A DNA stretch of 64,000 nucleotides. Origin: Cavia porcellus. Taxonomy: Eukaryota > Chordata > Mammalia > Rodentia > Caviidae. Positions 1 through 11,870 of this stretch are shown here, piece after piece. The notes under the pieces were generated by a model. That model was given only the letters and a program-made list of their open reading frames with translations. It was not told the DNA's origin and searched no databases. The stretch lies in contig NW_026947486.1 of the NCBI RefSeq assembly GCF_034190915.1, positions 78,906,044 through 78,970,043 of the forward strand, in the 5' to 3' direction. A program made the position numbers and the translations under genes. How positions within the stretch are numbered: the first letter of the stretch is position 1; the number at the start of each line of letters is the position of its first letter.

Positions 1-624
1 CCATTTACTCCAAAAGCAAACCAGACTTATCTTGGGTACATTTTGGAGGTTGTTTATGATCAAGGAACTTATTTTTGTTATATGGGAAGTTTCTCTGTTG
101 TTATTATAGTTGAATTCTTTTTTTCATATTCTCAAAGTATCTATAAAACACAGAAAAGACAGGAATTTGAAGTATCCTCTCCTCCACTCTCTAAGATCTT
201 ACTTACCTCAGGTGATGTAACTGGCTCTCTGTCCTACAGCAAATTTACAGCATGTCTCAAGATTTTAGAATCCACCTGCTTCTCTGTGGCCTGGTTCTAG
301 CTGTGTAGTTGCCCTAGCCCTGTCCAGAGACAATCTGAACATTGATTGATGGTGTAGAATGTAACACAGAAAGAAGTATATGCTTCCCACAGAATGGTCT
401 AATTCAAACATTTCAGTCCTTTTCTTTAGTCTGTCTCCACTCATTTGAAAGAGATGACCCTACATACGGCTGCACCAAAATGGGTACATAGTTTCAAATA
501 GTGTCATTTGATTAATCTAGATATAACCATAAAGCAGTTATTTTCTTAATACAGGAGAAGAATTATTATTCACTATGTAATAATTACTTTTATTTCGCAT
601 GATCATAATAATTGTAATAACTGA
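1..624. other. AT-rich intergenic DNA, no feature recognised
   Basis: Only short chance open frames are present and no repeat family could be named. Confidence 0.5.
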
Positions 625-848
625 TTTATTGAGCATTTGTGGTGATTCAAACATCTTTCTATATGCTTCACTGACATTATCTCATTTAATATCTAGAAAA
701 ATCATGTGAGGCCATCATCAAAATTACCTTCATTCTTGCACATAGAAAAACTGAATTTCAGAAAGTAACTTACCCAATATCACAACATCTAGTAAGATAG
801 ATGACATTTGAACCAAAATTTCTCTGCTTTCCCAAATCCATACCTCTA
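625..848 (+). repeat. MIR SINE, ancient
   Basis: The stretch follows the MIR body in order: a run resembling 'ttatctcatttaatat', then 'actgaatttcagaaagtaac' and 'ttacccaatatcacaacatc', the diverged form of the MIR core (gaggttaagtaacttgccc...). It is heavily mutated, as expected for this old mammal-wide tRNA-derived SINE. Ends are approximate. Confidence 0.75.
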
Positions 849-1439
849 ATTTCAAGATGGAGAGTCTTAATCCAGTCTGCATTTTAGAATCACAATCAAG
901 TTGTTATCACTGAAAGTGATACCCAGGCATTGGTAATGTTCTAAAGACTTTCAGACATTTCTACATAGACAAAATATTTTGAAATTTTGTTTATGAAAAT
1001 ACTAGTGACATACTTAAATTATTTTTACAAGTTACTAAGTGACGATTGTAGATCTTGGAAAAGCTTCCCCTGTCTGAATCCACTTTCCTTAAGAACTTTA
1101 AATATCTAGGTAAGCCTGACTATACCAAGATCTTTCCTTTAAATCAAAAAGTAAGAAAGGTCTACTTAACACCTACAACCATATTTTACTTGTCATATAT
1201 TTGGAGCTACAACAGTCCAATCAAACTATTCCACAACTGAGGGTATCATTGTTTGAATAAATCCTTTTATTGTCCCACTTCTTTCAACACATTTTTATTT
1301 TCCTAGTGGGAACTTTAATAGATCATTTGGTTTCCTAATGCAGGTTGGAATTGTTTGTACCTCTTGTCCATGTTCTCACCAAAATTCTTTCTCAACAATC
1401 ATTACCATGCTGGTTATTTTTCCTTTCTTTCAACAAAAA
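849..1439. other. Intergenic DNA, nothing recognised
   Basis: AT-rich sequence without a supported gene or a repeat that I can name. Confidence 0.45.
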
Positions 1440-3475
1440 CTGCTGGTGCTAGTGTTACCAGCCCCTTTTGTTTTTATGCTTATTTTTTAATATTTTAATT
1501 GCCCTTTTACTTTATTTTTAAATTTTCATTTGTTTATCAGTGAGTGCTCACAGTACATAATGATTACATTCCTTATGGGAAGTTGGTACATTTATGTAGT
1601 ACATCTTAATTCTCTTTCAGTTTCCTCCCCCTATCTCTTGCTCCCCTTCCCTTTTGTGAAAGACTTATTTCTATATTTCCTATTAGTAATGTTTATTTTG
1701 CTCTTTATTTACATTTTGGGTTTCTCATGTAAAAGAAACCATGTGATATTTAAGCTTGTGTGTCTGATTTATTTCTTATAACATTACAGTTGACAGATGC
1801 ATCCATTTTCCTACAAATGACTAAAGTTTATGAGATCTTTAACTCTCAGGAAGATGCTTAGAAGGAGAATAGCTAGGTCAAATTAAATTTCCAGAGTTAA
1901 TGTTTTGAGGAATCTCAACATTGATTTGCATACTTGTTGTACTAATTAACATTCCCATCAGCAATGCAGAAGGTTTCCTTTTTCCCTGCAGCTGCACCAG
2001 CATTTATTATTATTTGATTTCTTAGTGATATTTTTTTGCTTTCTAGAGAAAGATGGAATCTCAGTGTTGTTTTAATTTTAATTTCTCTAATGTTCAGAGA
2101 CATTAAATGGGTTTTCCTATATTATTGGCCATACTTCTTAGAAAAAGTGTCTATTCATTTCATTTGCCCATTTTTTGATTGGGTCTTCTACTTAGGGAAT
2201 CTCCTATTTTTCCTATTTGTTTATATTATATTTATATATTATTCCTGTGCCTGAGGACTAGTTGGCAAAAAGTCTTTCCCATTCTATACGTTCTCTTCAC
2301 TCTGTTGGTTGTTTCCTTTGCAGTGCAGAATCTTTTAAATGTGATTTTATCCCATTTGTCGACTCTTGATGTTATTACTTGTACAATTGGGGTTCTGCTC
2401 AGAAAGTTCATCTGTGTCTCAAGAGTTTTATCTATTTTGTCTTCTTAGATAAGTGTTTCTGACTTAACATTTAGATCTTTTATATATTTTGATTTTAGTT
2501 TTTTACACAGTGAGAGATACAGTCCTATATTCTACATTCAGATGGCCAGTTTTCTTAGTGCCATTTCTTAAAGAGGCCATCTGGCCTACAGCATATGCTT
2601 TTGCTCCCCTTATCAAATATCAGATAGCTGAGCCTGGGGTAGTTTTGCATCCTCTATAGTGTTTCGTTGATCCGTCTATCTGTTTTGTGCCAATACCATG
2701 TTGTTTATGACACTGTAGCATTGTAATATAACTTGAAATCCAGAATAGTGATACTTCTTGCTTTGTTCTTGTGGCCCAGAATTGTTTTTGTTATTTGGAG
2801 TCTCTTCCTATTCATATGGAATGTTTAGGATTGTTTTCTGTAGTTCTATGAGTAATGCTACTAGTATTCTAATTGGGATAGTGGTAAGTCATAATCAATT
2901 TGGAAGTATCAATCTGGAAACATGGCCATTTTGACATTGGTTCTACCTACCCAGGAGCATAGAATATCTTTCCATTTTCTGATATGTTCTTCAATCTCCA
3001 TGTTCAGAGCATTGTGGTTTGTGTTGCAGAGGTTTTTCATCTCCTTGTTTAGATTAATTCCTAAGTATTTAATTTTCTTGATGCTATTATGAATGGTATT
3101 ATTATCCTAATTTGTTTTTCAGTGAGTTCATTATTGGCATTTGGGAACATTATTGATTTTTCTGTTAACTTACTATCCTGCTACTCTACTGAATTTGGTT
3201 AATAATTCTAGGAATCTTTTATAAAATTTTTTAGTACTTGTTTCCAACACCTGAAATTTACCTTCTTCTTAGCCAGTAAATACATTCATATAACACATAT
3301 TGGATTCTTTTTTATTGCCCTTCCTATCCTCATCCTCCTCCCTCCATCTCTAGATTCCCTTTCTCCATTTTCATTGTTATTATTATTATTTTAAATTGAT
3401 GTTTACAATCTCTTTTGGGTCTTCTATGTAGAAAAATCATGTTTTCTGCAATATGGGCTCATTTTTGACTACCTA
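1440..3475 (-). mobile_element. Old L1 fragment (ORF2 and 3' region), antisense
   Basis: Read on the minus strand, this matches the L1 ORF2 C-terminal half in the same order as the better copy at 48684-55267. Shared landmarks are the antisense of the 'aatctcagtgttgttttaat' block near 2055, the 'ttttcttagtgccatttctt' block near 2550 and the reverse transcriptase block near 3420 (antisense of the FADDMI codons). About 150 bp near 3240-3395 does not follow L1 and may be an insertion or a badly decayed stretch. Many stops and indels make it non-coding. The short open frames at 1530-2448 are antisense L1, not genes. Confidence 0.75.
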
Positions 3476-4446
3476 ATTTAAGCAAAGTTTTTATAGTAAA
3501 ACTATAGCAGTTTATTACAGAGAAGCAAGCAAGTCTTCTTATCTCTTAAAACTACTAGGATTTATCCATATAAATGCATTAATAAACTTGGTAAGATATG
3601 CCAATTAACTATCTAATACCAAAAACTTCCTTTAAAAACTGATTGTTACAAGAACGTTGAATGGGCTGTCCTTATATAAATTACTGAGTTTATTATATCT
3701 TAAAATAATGAAACAACCATAACATTTAATCAGTTAACAAAATACAACTTTCGATCATTTTAATAATTACCAGTAAAGTTTGTTCTCTCACTTGTTGACC
3801 TACACAAAGTTTCCACTTATTGACTCTCTACAATAGTCTCTGATTTATTAAAGGATCAGGTTCTCTTGATCTTATATCACAAAGTATCACATACATTTAT
3901 AAACAATCTATGAAATACATTTAATAGACCCAAATACATTATCACTCATAGATTTAAAGGAGCCAAGAATACACAAATTTATACTTAGCAAATGGCATGA
4001 ATATTTTAACTCAATTATAAAAAACTCAGATATTTTATTTATATATTCATCTAGTTTAATTTTTATATTACCTCTATATGGCTCACAAAACATAAGATTT
4101 TTAACAAGTACAAGTCAATGTTCCAAGCCATTTCTCTTGCTGAAGAACAAACATTTCAAATGTTGTTATAAATTCTCAAACACTTAAACTATAATTCTAA
4201 TTGGCTAACAGAAGCAAAATATATGCTAATAGTACTGAGGACATCTTTAGTTTCTGTTCTAAACATTGCTTAAACCATATGAACTAAAAAGAACTTGGTT
4301 TATGATTCAATTAGTGAATGATTTTATTTTAATCTAATTTGGTATAGTGTATACAATCTACAAAAACAAGTACATGTGTGCACAGCATGTAATGTATGTG
4401 TGCACATTAACATACATAAGAAAAAGACACTAATTTATCAGCTTTT
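3476..4446. other. AT-rich intergenic DNA, nothing recognised
   Basis: Very AT-rich with only one 61-codon chance frame. No gene, SINE or LTR signature was seen. Confidence 0.45.
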
Positions 4447-4503
4447 GTTTATGTATGTATGTGTGTATGTATGTATATATTTATTTGTTGGATGGTTGGT
4501 TGG
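4447..4503. repeat. TATG/TTGG simple repeat
   Basis: Imperfect TATG units pass into TTGG-rich units next to the 3' (A/T-rich) end of the following antisense B1. Such microsatellites often grow from SINE tails. Confidence 0.8.
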
Positions 4504-4648
4504 TTTTAAGACAAGGTCTCTCTGTATAGTTCAGGGTGACCCTGAACTCACTATGTAGACCTAGGTTGGCCTCAAACTCACAGTGATTCACTTGCCTCAG
4601 CCTCTTGAGTACTGGGATTGCAGGTGTGTGCCACCACACACAACCAAT
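4504..4648 (-). repeat. B1 SINE (7SL-derived), antisense
   Basis: The stretch carries the reverse-complement B1 landmarks in order: 'aagacaaggtctctctgta', 'cctcaaactcac', 'gcctcagcctcttgagtact', 'gggattgcaggtgtgtgcca'. B1 is rodent-specific, so this is one of the main clues to the host. Confidence 0.92.
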
Positions 4649-4812
4649 ATACCAGCTTTTTAAAAGTTATACTGATTGAATGGCTTATTTTTAAAGCTCT
4701 ATGCAACACATAACTTGAAAGTTGCTTGTCTGGAGGTAGGATTTCAAATTCTAGCAAGGTGAGAAATTCACATCTCAAAGGAAGTAATCTGTTTAAAGAT
4801 TTTCCTGCCTTA

Positions 4813-4817
<5 letters not shown>

Positions 4818-4859
<42 letters not shown>
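4818..4859. repeat. (TA)n microsatellite
   Basis: About 20 uninterrupted TA units, long enough to be length-polymorphic. Confidence 0.98.
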
Positions 4860-4860
<1 letters not shown>

Positions 4861-5094
4861 CTTTAAAATGTATCTGCCTCAGTTTTCAAGACATTCCCCA
4901 TTTTATTAATATTTAGACATGGTGGTCACAGTTTTACAAATCTTATCCTAAGTCTATTATCCTAGGCCTCTAGTGTGGAACAAAGAAATCAATTTAGAAG
5001 CGATTCTCTCCACTAAGAAAAACACAAAGGTCAGCCATTTGCCATCAAATATTTCCATTTTTTCTAGTTGAAGAATGGAAGGGACAGGAGAATA

Positions 5095-5471
5095 TATCTT
5101 AGTTACTTTTCTCTCATTGCTGAGACAAAATACTTGACACCCAAAGTAAAAGGGGCAAAGATTTACTTAGCTCACAGTTTGTAGAGGTTTCAGTCCATAA
5201 TCTGCTAGCTACAAGTTTGGATAGCATGAAAGATAGGCATCACAGAGGAGAAACAGTTCATGGCAGGCAGAAAGCAGCAAAGCAACAAGGGATGACCACA
5301 GTTCTTTCTATCCCTTATATTTTATCCAAGTTACTTAGGGTGGGTAGTACTCACATCCTTAATCCTAGTGCCCTTGAGTCCAGAATCACACCATGAACCA
5401 ACTCCAGTGTCACACATCCTAGATCAGCCACCTCCGAAGAAGCCTCACCTATAACTGCCCAAGCCATAACA
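5095..5471 (-). mobile_element. MaLR-type solo LTR, antisense
   Basis: It is the reverse complement of the LTRs at 19228-19594, 39293-39747 and 46514-46907. It starts with the complement of the terminal 'agtaactaaga' motif and ends with 'ccataaca', the complement of the TGTTATGG start. That start, an AATAAA-containing region near the 3' end, and an ACTAAGACA-like end fit ERVL-MaLR LTRs. The flanks GAATA and GAAAG match at only three of five bases, so no target duplication is claimed. Confidence 0.6.
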
Positions 5472-6220
5472 GAAAGACAACAAAATCAGTTGCTAGCAAA
5501 CAGAAGTTTTGACAAGAATTTAAAAATAAACAAGAGCATACTCAGTACCACAACCAGTTTATGATGAACCATGTACTGTCACCAAAAATGAAAGAAATTG
5601 TGCCACAGTAAGATATATGCATCACTCCTCAACTGGAAATGCACAACAGCTGGCATTGTAAACTCTGTTTTAGTGATGAATTATAGAGGTAGAGTTTAAA
5701 ATTTTAAAAAGTTGGTTTGCTTGAGAAAAGGTAAGAACACAGGAAAAAAAGAACACAGACAGCTACCTGAGAAAGTAGAAGGCATCGGAAGTGAATACCC
5801 ATGAATTTTTGTACTCTGATCCTTTTATTTAGGACTAATGGTTTCTCCCATCCCTCATGGGAGATCTGGAAGTTATCACCATGTGATTGACTCTGTGACT
5901 CTCTTTGATCCTAATCTAGGTAAGTCAATTACATTCTTTATGGTCATTTGATTTCTTCCCATCTCCTTGTGTTGCACAAATGTATGGGAGGGGAGTCCTA
6001 AGAAAGGTAACAGAATTAATGATTAAGTAAAGAGTACATTTGTGTTTTACATATTAATTATGAGTCCTTAGGTCGCTGCCCCTTATTTCCTTTCCATTGC
6101 ATCACAGGTAGGTGAGGGGACTGGTTACCCTGGGCTTTTGGGGTTTCTAGCTACTTCTTTGTTTTGCTTGTCAACTCTTCCTGCTGAATTCTTATGGTAA
6201 TTGTGTTACCTGGTGCCTTT
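5472..6220. other. Intergenic DNA, nothing recognised
   Basis: No supported gene or named repeat was seen. Confidence 0.45.
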
Positions 6221-6322
6221 AGTGTCTAGTCTCTCTCTATGTGTCTCTTTCTCTGTCTGCCTGTCTGTCTGTTTCTCTCTCTCTCTCTCTCTCTGTTCCT
6301 CTGTCTCTCTCACTCTCCCTTT
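6221..6322. repeat. CT-rich simple repeat
   Basis: TCTC and TGTC units form a polypyrimidine block of about 100 bp. Confidence 0.9.
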
Positions 6323-7139
6323 GTTGTTCTAATTACTATAGACAAACTGCAGAGATGAAAAGCTTCCTTTAGTAAAATTGTCTATTAATTTCCATAATAA
6401 AGCATAATGATATCCTATTTTAAACTTTTTCCTGCCCATGACCCCCTATCCCTACAAAACATAGTTCACTTTCCAGCAGGACACCAGGAGGAGCCCATCA
6501 GCCCCCCAAAAAACCTTTCTCTTTTTGCCAACAAAATTATTTATAGGCAGCTGACCACGTGAACTGGAAAGATTTCCTGTGTGCAAAAGTATCCTTAGTA
6601 GCTGCTGGAAAGTTACTGTTATCCTGAACATGAGTTCAGCTAGCCATAAGAAGTCATTCCCTTTTCTCAGGTGACTTCTGCTCTGCCAGTATGAAATCAA
6701 GATACCCATGTCTCTCTGGCACCTGGACTCATTCCCCAGCTGACTGTGCTAAAACTGTTAGTAGCCACTCATGTTTGTAAGTTCATGTCCTTTGCCCATC
6801 ACCATGAAAGCAAAGGAGACTCTTCTGGTGAACAGAAAAACAAAATTATTGAGAGCTAGGTGTGAGAAGATTGATGGGGGGAGGAGAGGACTCATTTGCC
6901 TCAAATCTTTATCTCACCATGTACAAGAATGTATGGATGTATAAGGATCTTTCATAACAAGAAAGAAAGAAGGAAAAGGACACAAGTTAATGGACTCCTC
7001 CAAGCTTGTTTTATTGCTCTCAACTATCTTTTACTTCCTCCCTTCCATATGAAAATAAAAATTAGGCCCTAATCTCCTGGGCACAGCAACTGTACTTTCT
7101 GTCCCTTTCATCTGGACCAAGAAAAAGAGGGATGGCATC
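6323..7139. other. Intergenic DNA, nothing recognised
   Basis: The 85-codon minus-strand frame at 6452-6709 has no recognisable family and looks like chance. Confidence 0.45.
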
Positions 7140-7144
7140 AGTTT

Positions 7145-7542
7145 TGACATAGCTCAGACTCTAGAATAAAACCCAAGGAAGCAAGAAAATTTAAGAGCAA
7201 AGGCTTTATTTTAGGCCAGGCCTGATGACGCAACCCCCTCAGTATCGATCCAGAGACTATGTGCCTTACAGACTAGGGGTGAGGTATTTAAAACTAAAAA
7301 ACCCACAAAGCTGTTGACTTAGTTCTGATAACATCTGGAACTCTTGGTGCATTTTATTACTCCCACCCTGTAGTTAAACATTATCTCGGAACAGCACACT
7401 TTGCAATAACATGCAGAAGAGGGTTTCGGAGGATTTACAAGAAGCTGAAACTTAGACTTTTACGGGAAATAGAAACTTAACCTTATGGGGTGGCACATAC
7501 AGAACAAGATAGAGGCACATTGGTTACAGTTAGGCTGTAACA
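7145..7542 (-). mobile_element. Solo LTR of the provirus family at 59594, with 5-bp target duplication
   Basis: Read on the minus strand it runs from TGTTACAGCC (ending at 7542) to a CA end at 7145, about 398 bp. It follows the 5' LTR at 59594-59985 through its length, including the shared poly(A) region (AATAAAGCC in sense) and the U5 end. It is flanked by AGTTT at 7140-7144 and again at 7543-7547. A perfect 5-bp duplication around a single LTR shows that a provirus integrated here and was later reduced by LTR-LTR recombination. No internal retroviral sequence remains. Confidence 0.92.
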
Positions 7543-7757
7543 AGTTTATTCCCTATACTTGAGTAAGTTTGAGAAGTCATTTTTCTCTAAAGAAAAAATC
7601 TAATTTTTAAAGTACCATTTTGCTATCCCAGTTACACTGTGTTCCTCATACTGGTCTAGGAACTGTTAATATAAGACTGGACAAATCAGAGACTGCAGTC
7701 CTGCCCTCATGGAGCTTATATTTTAGTGACAGGAAATAAGTAAAAAATTTATTTCTC

Positions 7758-7874
7758 ATTTCCTATTATTCTGTTTTGAGGTTCTGTACCACTTTCACTG
7801 CTTTGTTTTGATTGACTTTATTCTGTCTTTGTTTTATTGGGTTTTAGTCTCTTTAAAATAAAATGAAAAATTAG
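7758..7874 (+). mobile_element. 5'-truncated L1 3' tail with 13-bp target duplication
   Basis: Only the last 117 bp of the L1 3' UTR is present, ending in the family signature 'tctctttaaaataaaatg'. The 13-base AAATTTATTTCTC occurs at 7745-7757 and again at 7875-7887, bracketing it exactly. This is a typical severely 5'-truncated L1 retrotransposition product. The same tail is seen near 18840, 32020 and 37440. Confidence 0.9.
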
Positions 7875-7887
7875 AAATTTATTTCTC

Positions 7888-8334
7888 TGACAAGTGCGAG
7901 GACAAAAAGATAGCAGGATAACAAACTAGAAAACTGAAGCTGATATTTTGGATATGGGGTTTGTCAAGGCTGCCTTCATCCTGCCCTTTACAAATAATAG
8001 GCATTTAGGTTTCCCTCAGCAAACAAGAATTAAGGGCCTTAAAGAAATTTAGGGGTGGACTTGCAAGCTCCAGGATCTCAAGATACCCACCAGTGCCCAT
8101 GCACCTGTGCTGACTGTCCTTGCAACTTTGACCTCAAACATTCCATCCATATTCTTTAGTACTATAACTTCCCAATCCCAAACCCTATACACAAAATCTA
8201 TTCTTTCCCACAGTCTCAGTCTCTAGGTATTTCCTCATCTAGCATTATTTAACAGGGTTCAAGGAAGTCCTCTCTGAAGAGAATTTTTGTTGTTTTGTGT
8301 CTTTTTCCTTTCTTTCCTGTTACCTCCCCCAATG
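7888..8334. other. Intergenic DNA, nothing recognised
   Basis: No supported feature was seen between the truncated L1 tail and a weak ID-like fragment. Confidence 0.4.
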
Positions 8335-8400
8335 GTAAATATATAACTCATGGCATCATGAAAGTTAAACAAGTGTTCTGCCACTGAGCCATTCCCCTAA
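8335..8400 (-). repeat. Possible ID SINE fragment, antisense
   Basis: The run 'gttctgccactgagccattc' resembles the complement of the ID A-box half (tagctcagtggcagagc). It is short and diverged. Confidence 0.45.
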
Positions 8401-8448
8401 CTCAGGAGGTGATATTTGAACAGAGGACTGAGGAAAGGGTAAGGCCAT

Positions 8449-9105
8449 TGTGATAGCTCAGACCTCGGAATAAAACCCAAGGAAGCAAGAAAATTAAAAT
8501 TTGGGGAGCAAAGCCTTTATTTTAGGCCAGGCCTGGCGACACAATCCCCAGGAGCCAATTTGGAGACTGCATGCCTGACAGCTAAAAGTCAGGGATTTTA
8601 TCTTGTAAAAACCACAAACAGCTGCTGGCATCACAATGCAAGGAGCGGGGTGTGGCGCACTACAGAACAGGAACATGATGATTACATTGGGAAGAGCAAA
8701 GTTCAGATAAGGGTTGGGCTAACAAGCAAGTCTCCCTGCATACAAGCCAGTTTAGATTGGGCAAACATCTTCTGTCTCTCAGCAGAGAATAGAGAAGTCT
8801 TAGCAGTAATTAACAACCCCTGTTAGCTTATTTTAGCACCACATCTGTTATTTGTAGAGGGCAACAGTGTTTAACATATCAATTAGGTAACATTTTACAA
8901 TTTTTACAGAGGAGAGCATTTCTTAAAGAACAGCACATTTTATTATAGATAGCCAGATGAGGGGTAGTGGAGGGGGTTACAGGAAACTGAAACCTAAGGC
9001 TCAGGAAATAGAAACTTAACCTAGAAAGATAGGAAGGGAGGGAGGGGGCGGAGCGGCACATAACAAACAGGAATGAGGTGCAATGGTTAGAACTAGGCTA
9101 TAACA
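8449..9105 (-). mobile_element. Longer solo LTR of the provirus family, with 5-bp target duplication
   Basis: On the minus strand it begins TGTTATAGCC (ending at 9105) and ends in CA at 8449. It shares the polyadenylation and U5 part with 7145-7542 and 59594-59985, but at about 657 bp it is about 260 bp longer. GCCAT flanks it at 8444-8448 and 9106-9110. The extra length lies around 8640-8880. The part near 8645-8735 repeats the layout of the outer U3 block near 9035-9105 (GC-rich stretch, 'gaacaggaa', then a 'gggctaaca'-like end), so U3 may be internally duplicated or a second LTR may have recombined in. Confidence 0.85.
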
Positions 9106-9207
9106 GCCATGTGATGGAGGAACATTCCAGGCAACTAGAAGACAAGATTTTTCCAGAACCACACTACACCACTTTGGGAAACATGAAATGGGTGATGGTT
9201 GTGTTAC

Positions 9208-9785
9208 TGTAGGTTCTGGAGTTCAGGATGGATTCCTGGGTTCTTGTGCATGAAAATCAATGAATTGGACCTGCATTTGTTGGCAAGGAGACAGCAATAA
9301 AGTTTATTAAGGCAATAGTAAGCTAAAAGTGAGTGGGTTGGCACCAAAAAAGGAAATGGCAGGAGAATTGACAGCATAGTTGTAGGAGCTTAAATGTTGT
9401 GTGTAATTTAGGATACCTCCCCTGAGGGATCCTTCAGAGCATGACTGACACAGTACTGAGTCAAGTCAGCTATTGCATGCATCCTTCCCATAATTCATTC
9501 TGTTATAAGTGTATGTATGAGCTGCAGTCCATATGCATGAACCTTCAGTGAACTTCAGGTGAAACAATGTTACTCCAGGTCATGCGGGAAGATTTGCTGT
9601 GCATGTGGTTTGTTTTGGAATTTTCTGGGACAGGTTTGAGAGTCTTTGTTTCCTTTATCTCAGAAGCCCTGTAGTAAACGCAGGAGCAAGACTTGGGGGT
9701 TGGCCTTAGTGTATCACCCAGATTCAGGTGATTGTAAGGGAGTAGCCTGGAGCTCCCAGTTTCACTATCCCAATTAGTTGAACCA
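9208..9785 (-). mobile_element. Candidate LTR of another family, antisense
   Basis: The left edge reads TGTAGG (CCTACA in sense). An antisense polyadenylation signal lies near 9297-9310 (AATAAACTTTATTG in sense), about 90 bp from that edge, as in an LTR R-U5. The right end is uncertain and no target duplication was found. Confidence 0.4.
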
Positions 9786-10529
9786 GTGCTAAGAATGCAG
9801 CCATAAAAGTAGGAGCTCAGAATAGTTCACCTTCACCTATCCCTGCCTTCTCAGCCTCATATCTCTGAGGCTTTTGCTATGACAGTTTCATTGAAATAAT
9901 CTTAGAAAAAAAGTTTATTTAGCAAAAGAAGCAAACAGTAATAATTAAAGATACAATAGCTGCGTCTTCAGTGTATCCAAAATGGAGAGAATTTTCACTT
10001 AAAAATGAGCTCCCTAGCTATTTTTCTTAAATATGATATTTATAACTCTAAATCTGATGTAGCTTCATGCATATCTGAGAGAGACCTGTTACAAATCTCA
10101 TAATATTTTACACTGGTAGTTGAAATATTACCAACAGTTGGACTGAATCCAATTATGTATTCATTTCTCTAGGGCCATTTTAACATACTACAATACAATT
10201 CCTCTGACTCTCATAAAAATTATATTTGAATAAATGAAAAAAAAAAAACTAAACAGGTGGCTTTGTCAATGTCAAAGACCATTAAAACTCACAAAATGGT
10301 CAAATTATTTAAAAAACAAAAAAGAACTATCATACCCAGAAACAGAAGAATGTGATAGCTGGCCAAATAATGGCCAAATGTAAGGATTCTTGTACAAAAT
10401 AATAAAAAACACTGTGTAGGTGTTCCCCGTGTAGGGAACAAGACTTGTCATTTCAGTTGATACTGATATAGGGAAAAACATAACTTGAATCTGCTGGATG
10501 TCAGATATACTTAGTTTATTCCCCCATAA
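9786..10529. other. Intergenic DNA, nothing recognised
   Basis: No gene or named repeat could be supported. Confidence 0.4.
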
Positions 10530-10990
10530 TTAAAAATGAATTCTAAGGAACAACCGAGGTAAAGAATAGGAAAGATTTATTGAGAGATAGCTCGAGAGAC
10601 AGGAAGGAACCTGAGAGTAGATTGCTACCAAGGTAATCTTTTAAAATGTTTTATAGAACAAAATCACAAGATGAAAACAAAACCACAAGGTGAGTACAAC
10701 ATGGGTCAAACTATAATAAACCAGTAAGACTGAAAGTACAGCTGCTCAGCCAATACAGATCCAATAAGGAATTGGGTCACATAGCAAGGATATATGGAAA
10801 GAACAAAGGTATTTTGGGGAAAGGATGGGCCCAGAAGCTCTGGGCACTCACCTTGGTAAATGATAGCTACCAGGATTTCTTGAACCAAGTGGCACTAATT
10901 ACAAATTAATTTCAAGCAACTGGTTACCCTTTAGGGATGCACATAGGCCTGGCCTTTGCATCTTTATATTGAGGCCTGAACTTCCTCAGG
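10530..10990 (-). mobile_element. Diverged LTR-like sequence, antisense
   Basis: The order of short blocks parallels the antisense LTR at 13356-13982: 'gatttattgagagatag', 'tttatagaacaaaatcacaa', 'aaaccagtaagact', then 'gaattgggtcacatagcaag'. It looks like a distant member of that LTR family. Ends are uncertain. Confidence 0.45.
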
Positions 10991-11745
10991 TGCATCTCCA
11001 GCCACAGTTCTGCATCTTCATTTTTTCTGCTGATTTCCTTGAGAGCCCAGTCACTCTTTGACTGACCACCTACTATTTTCTATCTAATTTAGTTGCTAAT
11101 AGTAATAATTTCTTTCAAATTCAGGAAGCAATTAAGTCAAATATATGGTATTCTCTAACAACTTCATGCTATGGGAAAATAATGAACTGAATTTTCTCCA
11201 AATGATTTCCAAGGAACTTGCAATATGATGCACTCAATGGAGAGCCTACACTATTGACACTTAGATTCAACCTCCTATGAAGTTTCAGTGGCACCATCTG
11301 AAAAGACTGGTAAAGACAAAGAGGCCAACGGAGTGTGAGAATGTTCTACAGCAAGATACAAATAGAAACTCTCATAGAAACAATTTCTTTTTGTTTCTAG
11401 GTATTTAGGAAAAGATCGATCATTCAAGAGACTGACACTCCTTAGGCACTCAACTAAATTTTAGAAATATTTTCTGCTAAAGCAGAATTCTTTGTAGAGC
11501 CGAAGGAGGGAAAATTGATTCTAGGCCATAGGATGTTTCCTACCTTGTTCACCTCAGTGGGGGTCAATTGGTTTCATGCACCATTCAAAGACAGTGATCT
11601 CCTCTGCCAAGGTAAAAACCATCACATATCACTTCAGATGCTGGCCAAATCTGATAATGCTGATCCCAGTGATATTAAATGTTTTGGTTGGTGCAAGGTA
11701 CCCCCTACCAACTCATTTAACTGTCATCATGTCCTAAAGTAAATA
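10991..11745. other. Intergenic DNA, nothing recognised
   Basis: The 75-codon frame at 11515-11742 has no recognised family. Confidence 0.4.
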
Positions 11746-11870
11746 GTAGTATAAGTTACTTTTGTAATAATGAAGATGAGACTTAGAGAGGAGAAGTAAC
11801 TTACCTGATGTTATAAATAAGTGAGCCATGAGTAAAAATTAGGCTCCAGCTAATATGACTGCCTCCTTTC
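11746..11870 (+). repeat. MIR SINE fragment
   Basis: 'gatgagacttagagaggaga' followed by 'agtaacttacctgatgttat' and 'aagtgagcc' is the diverged MIR core. Confidence 0.7.
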
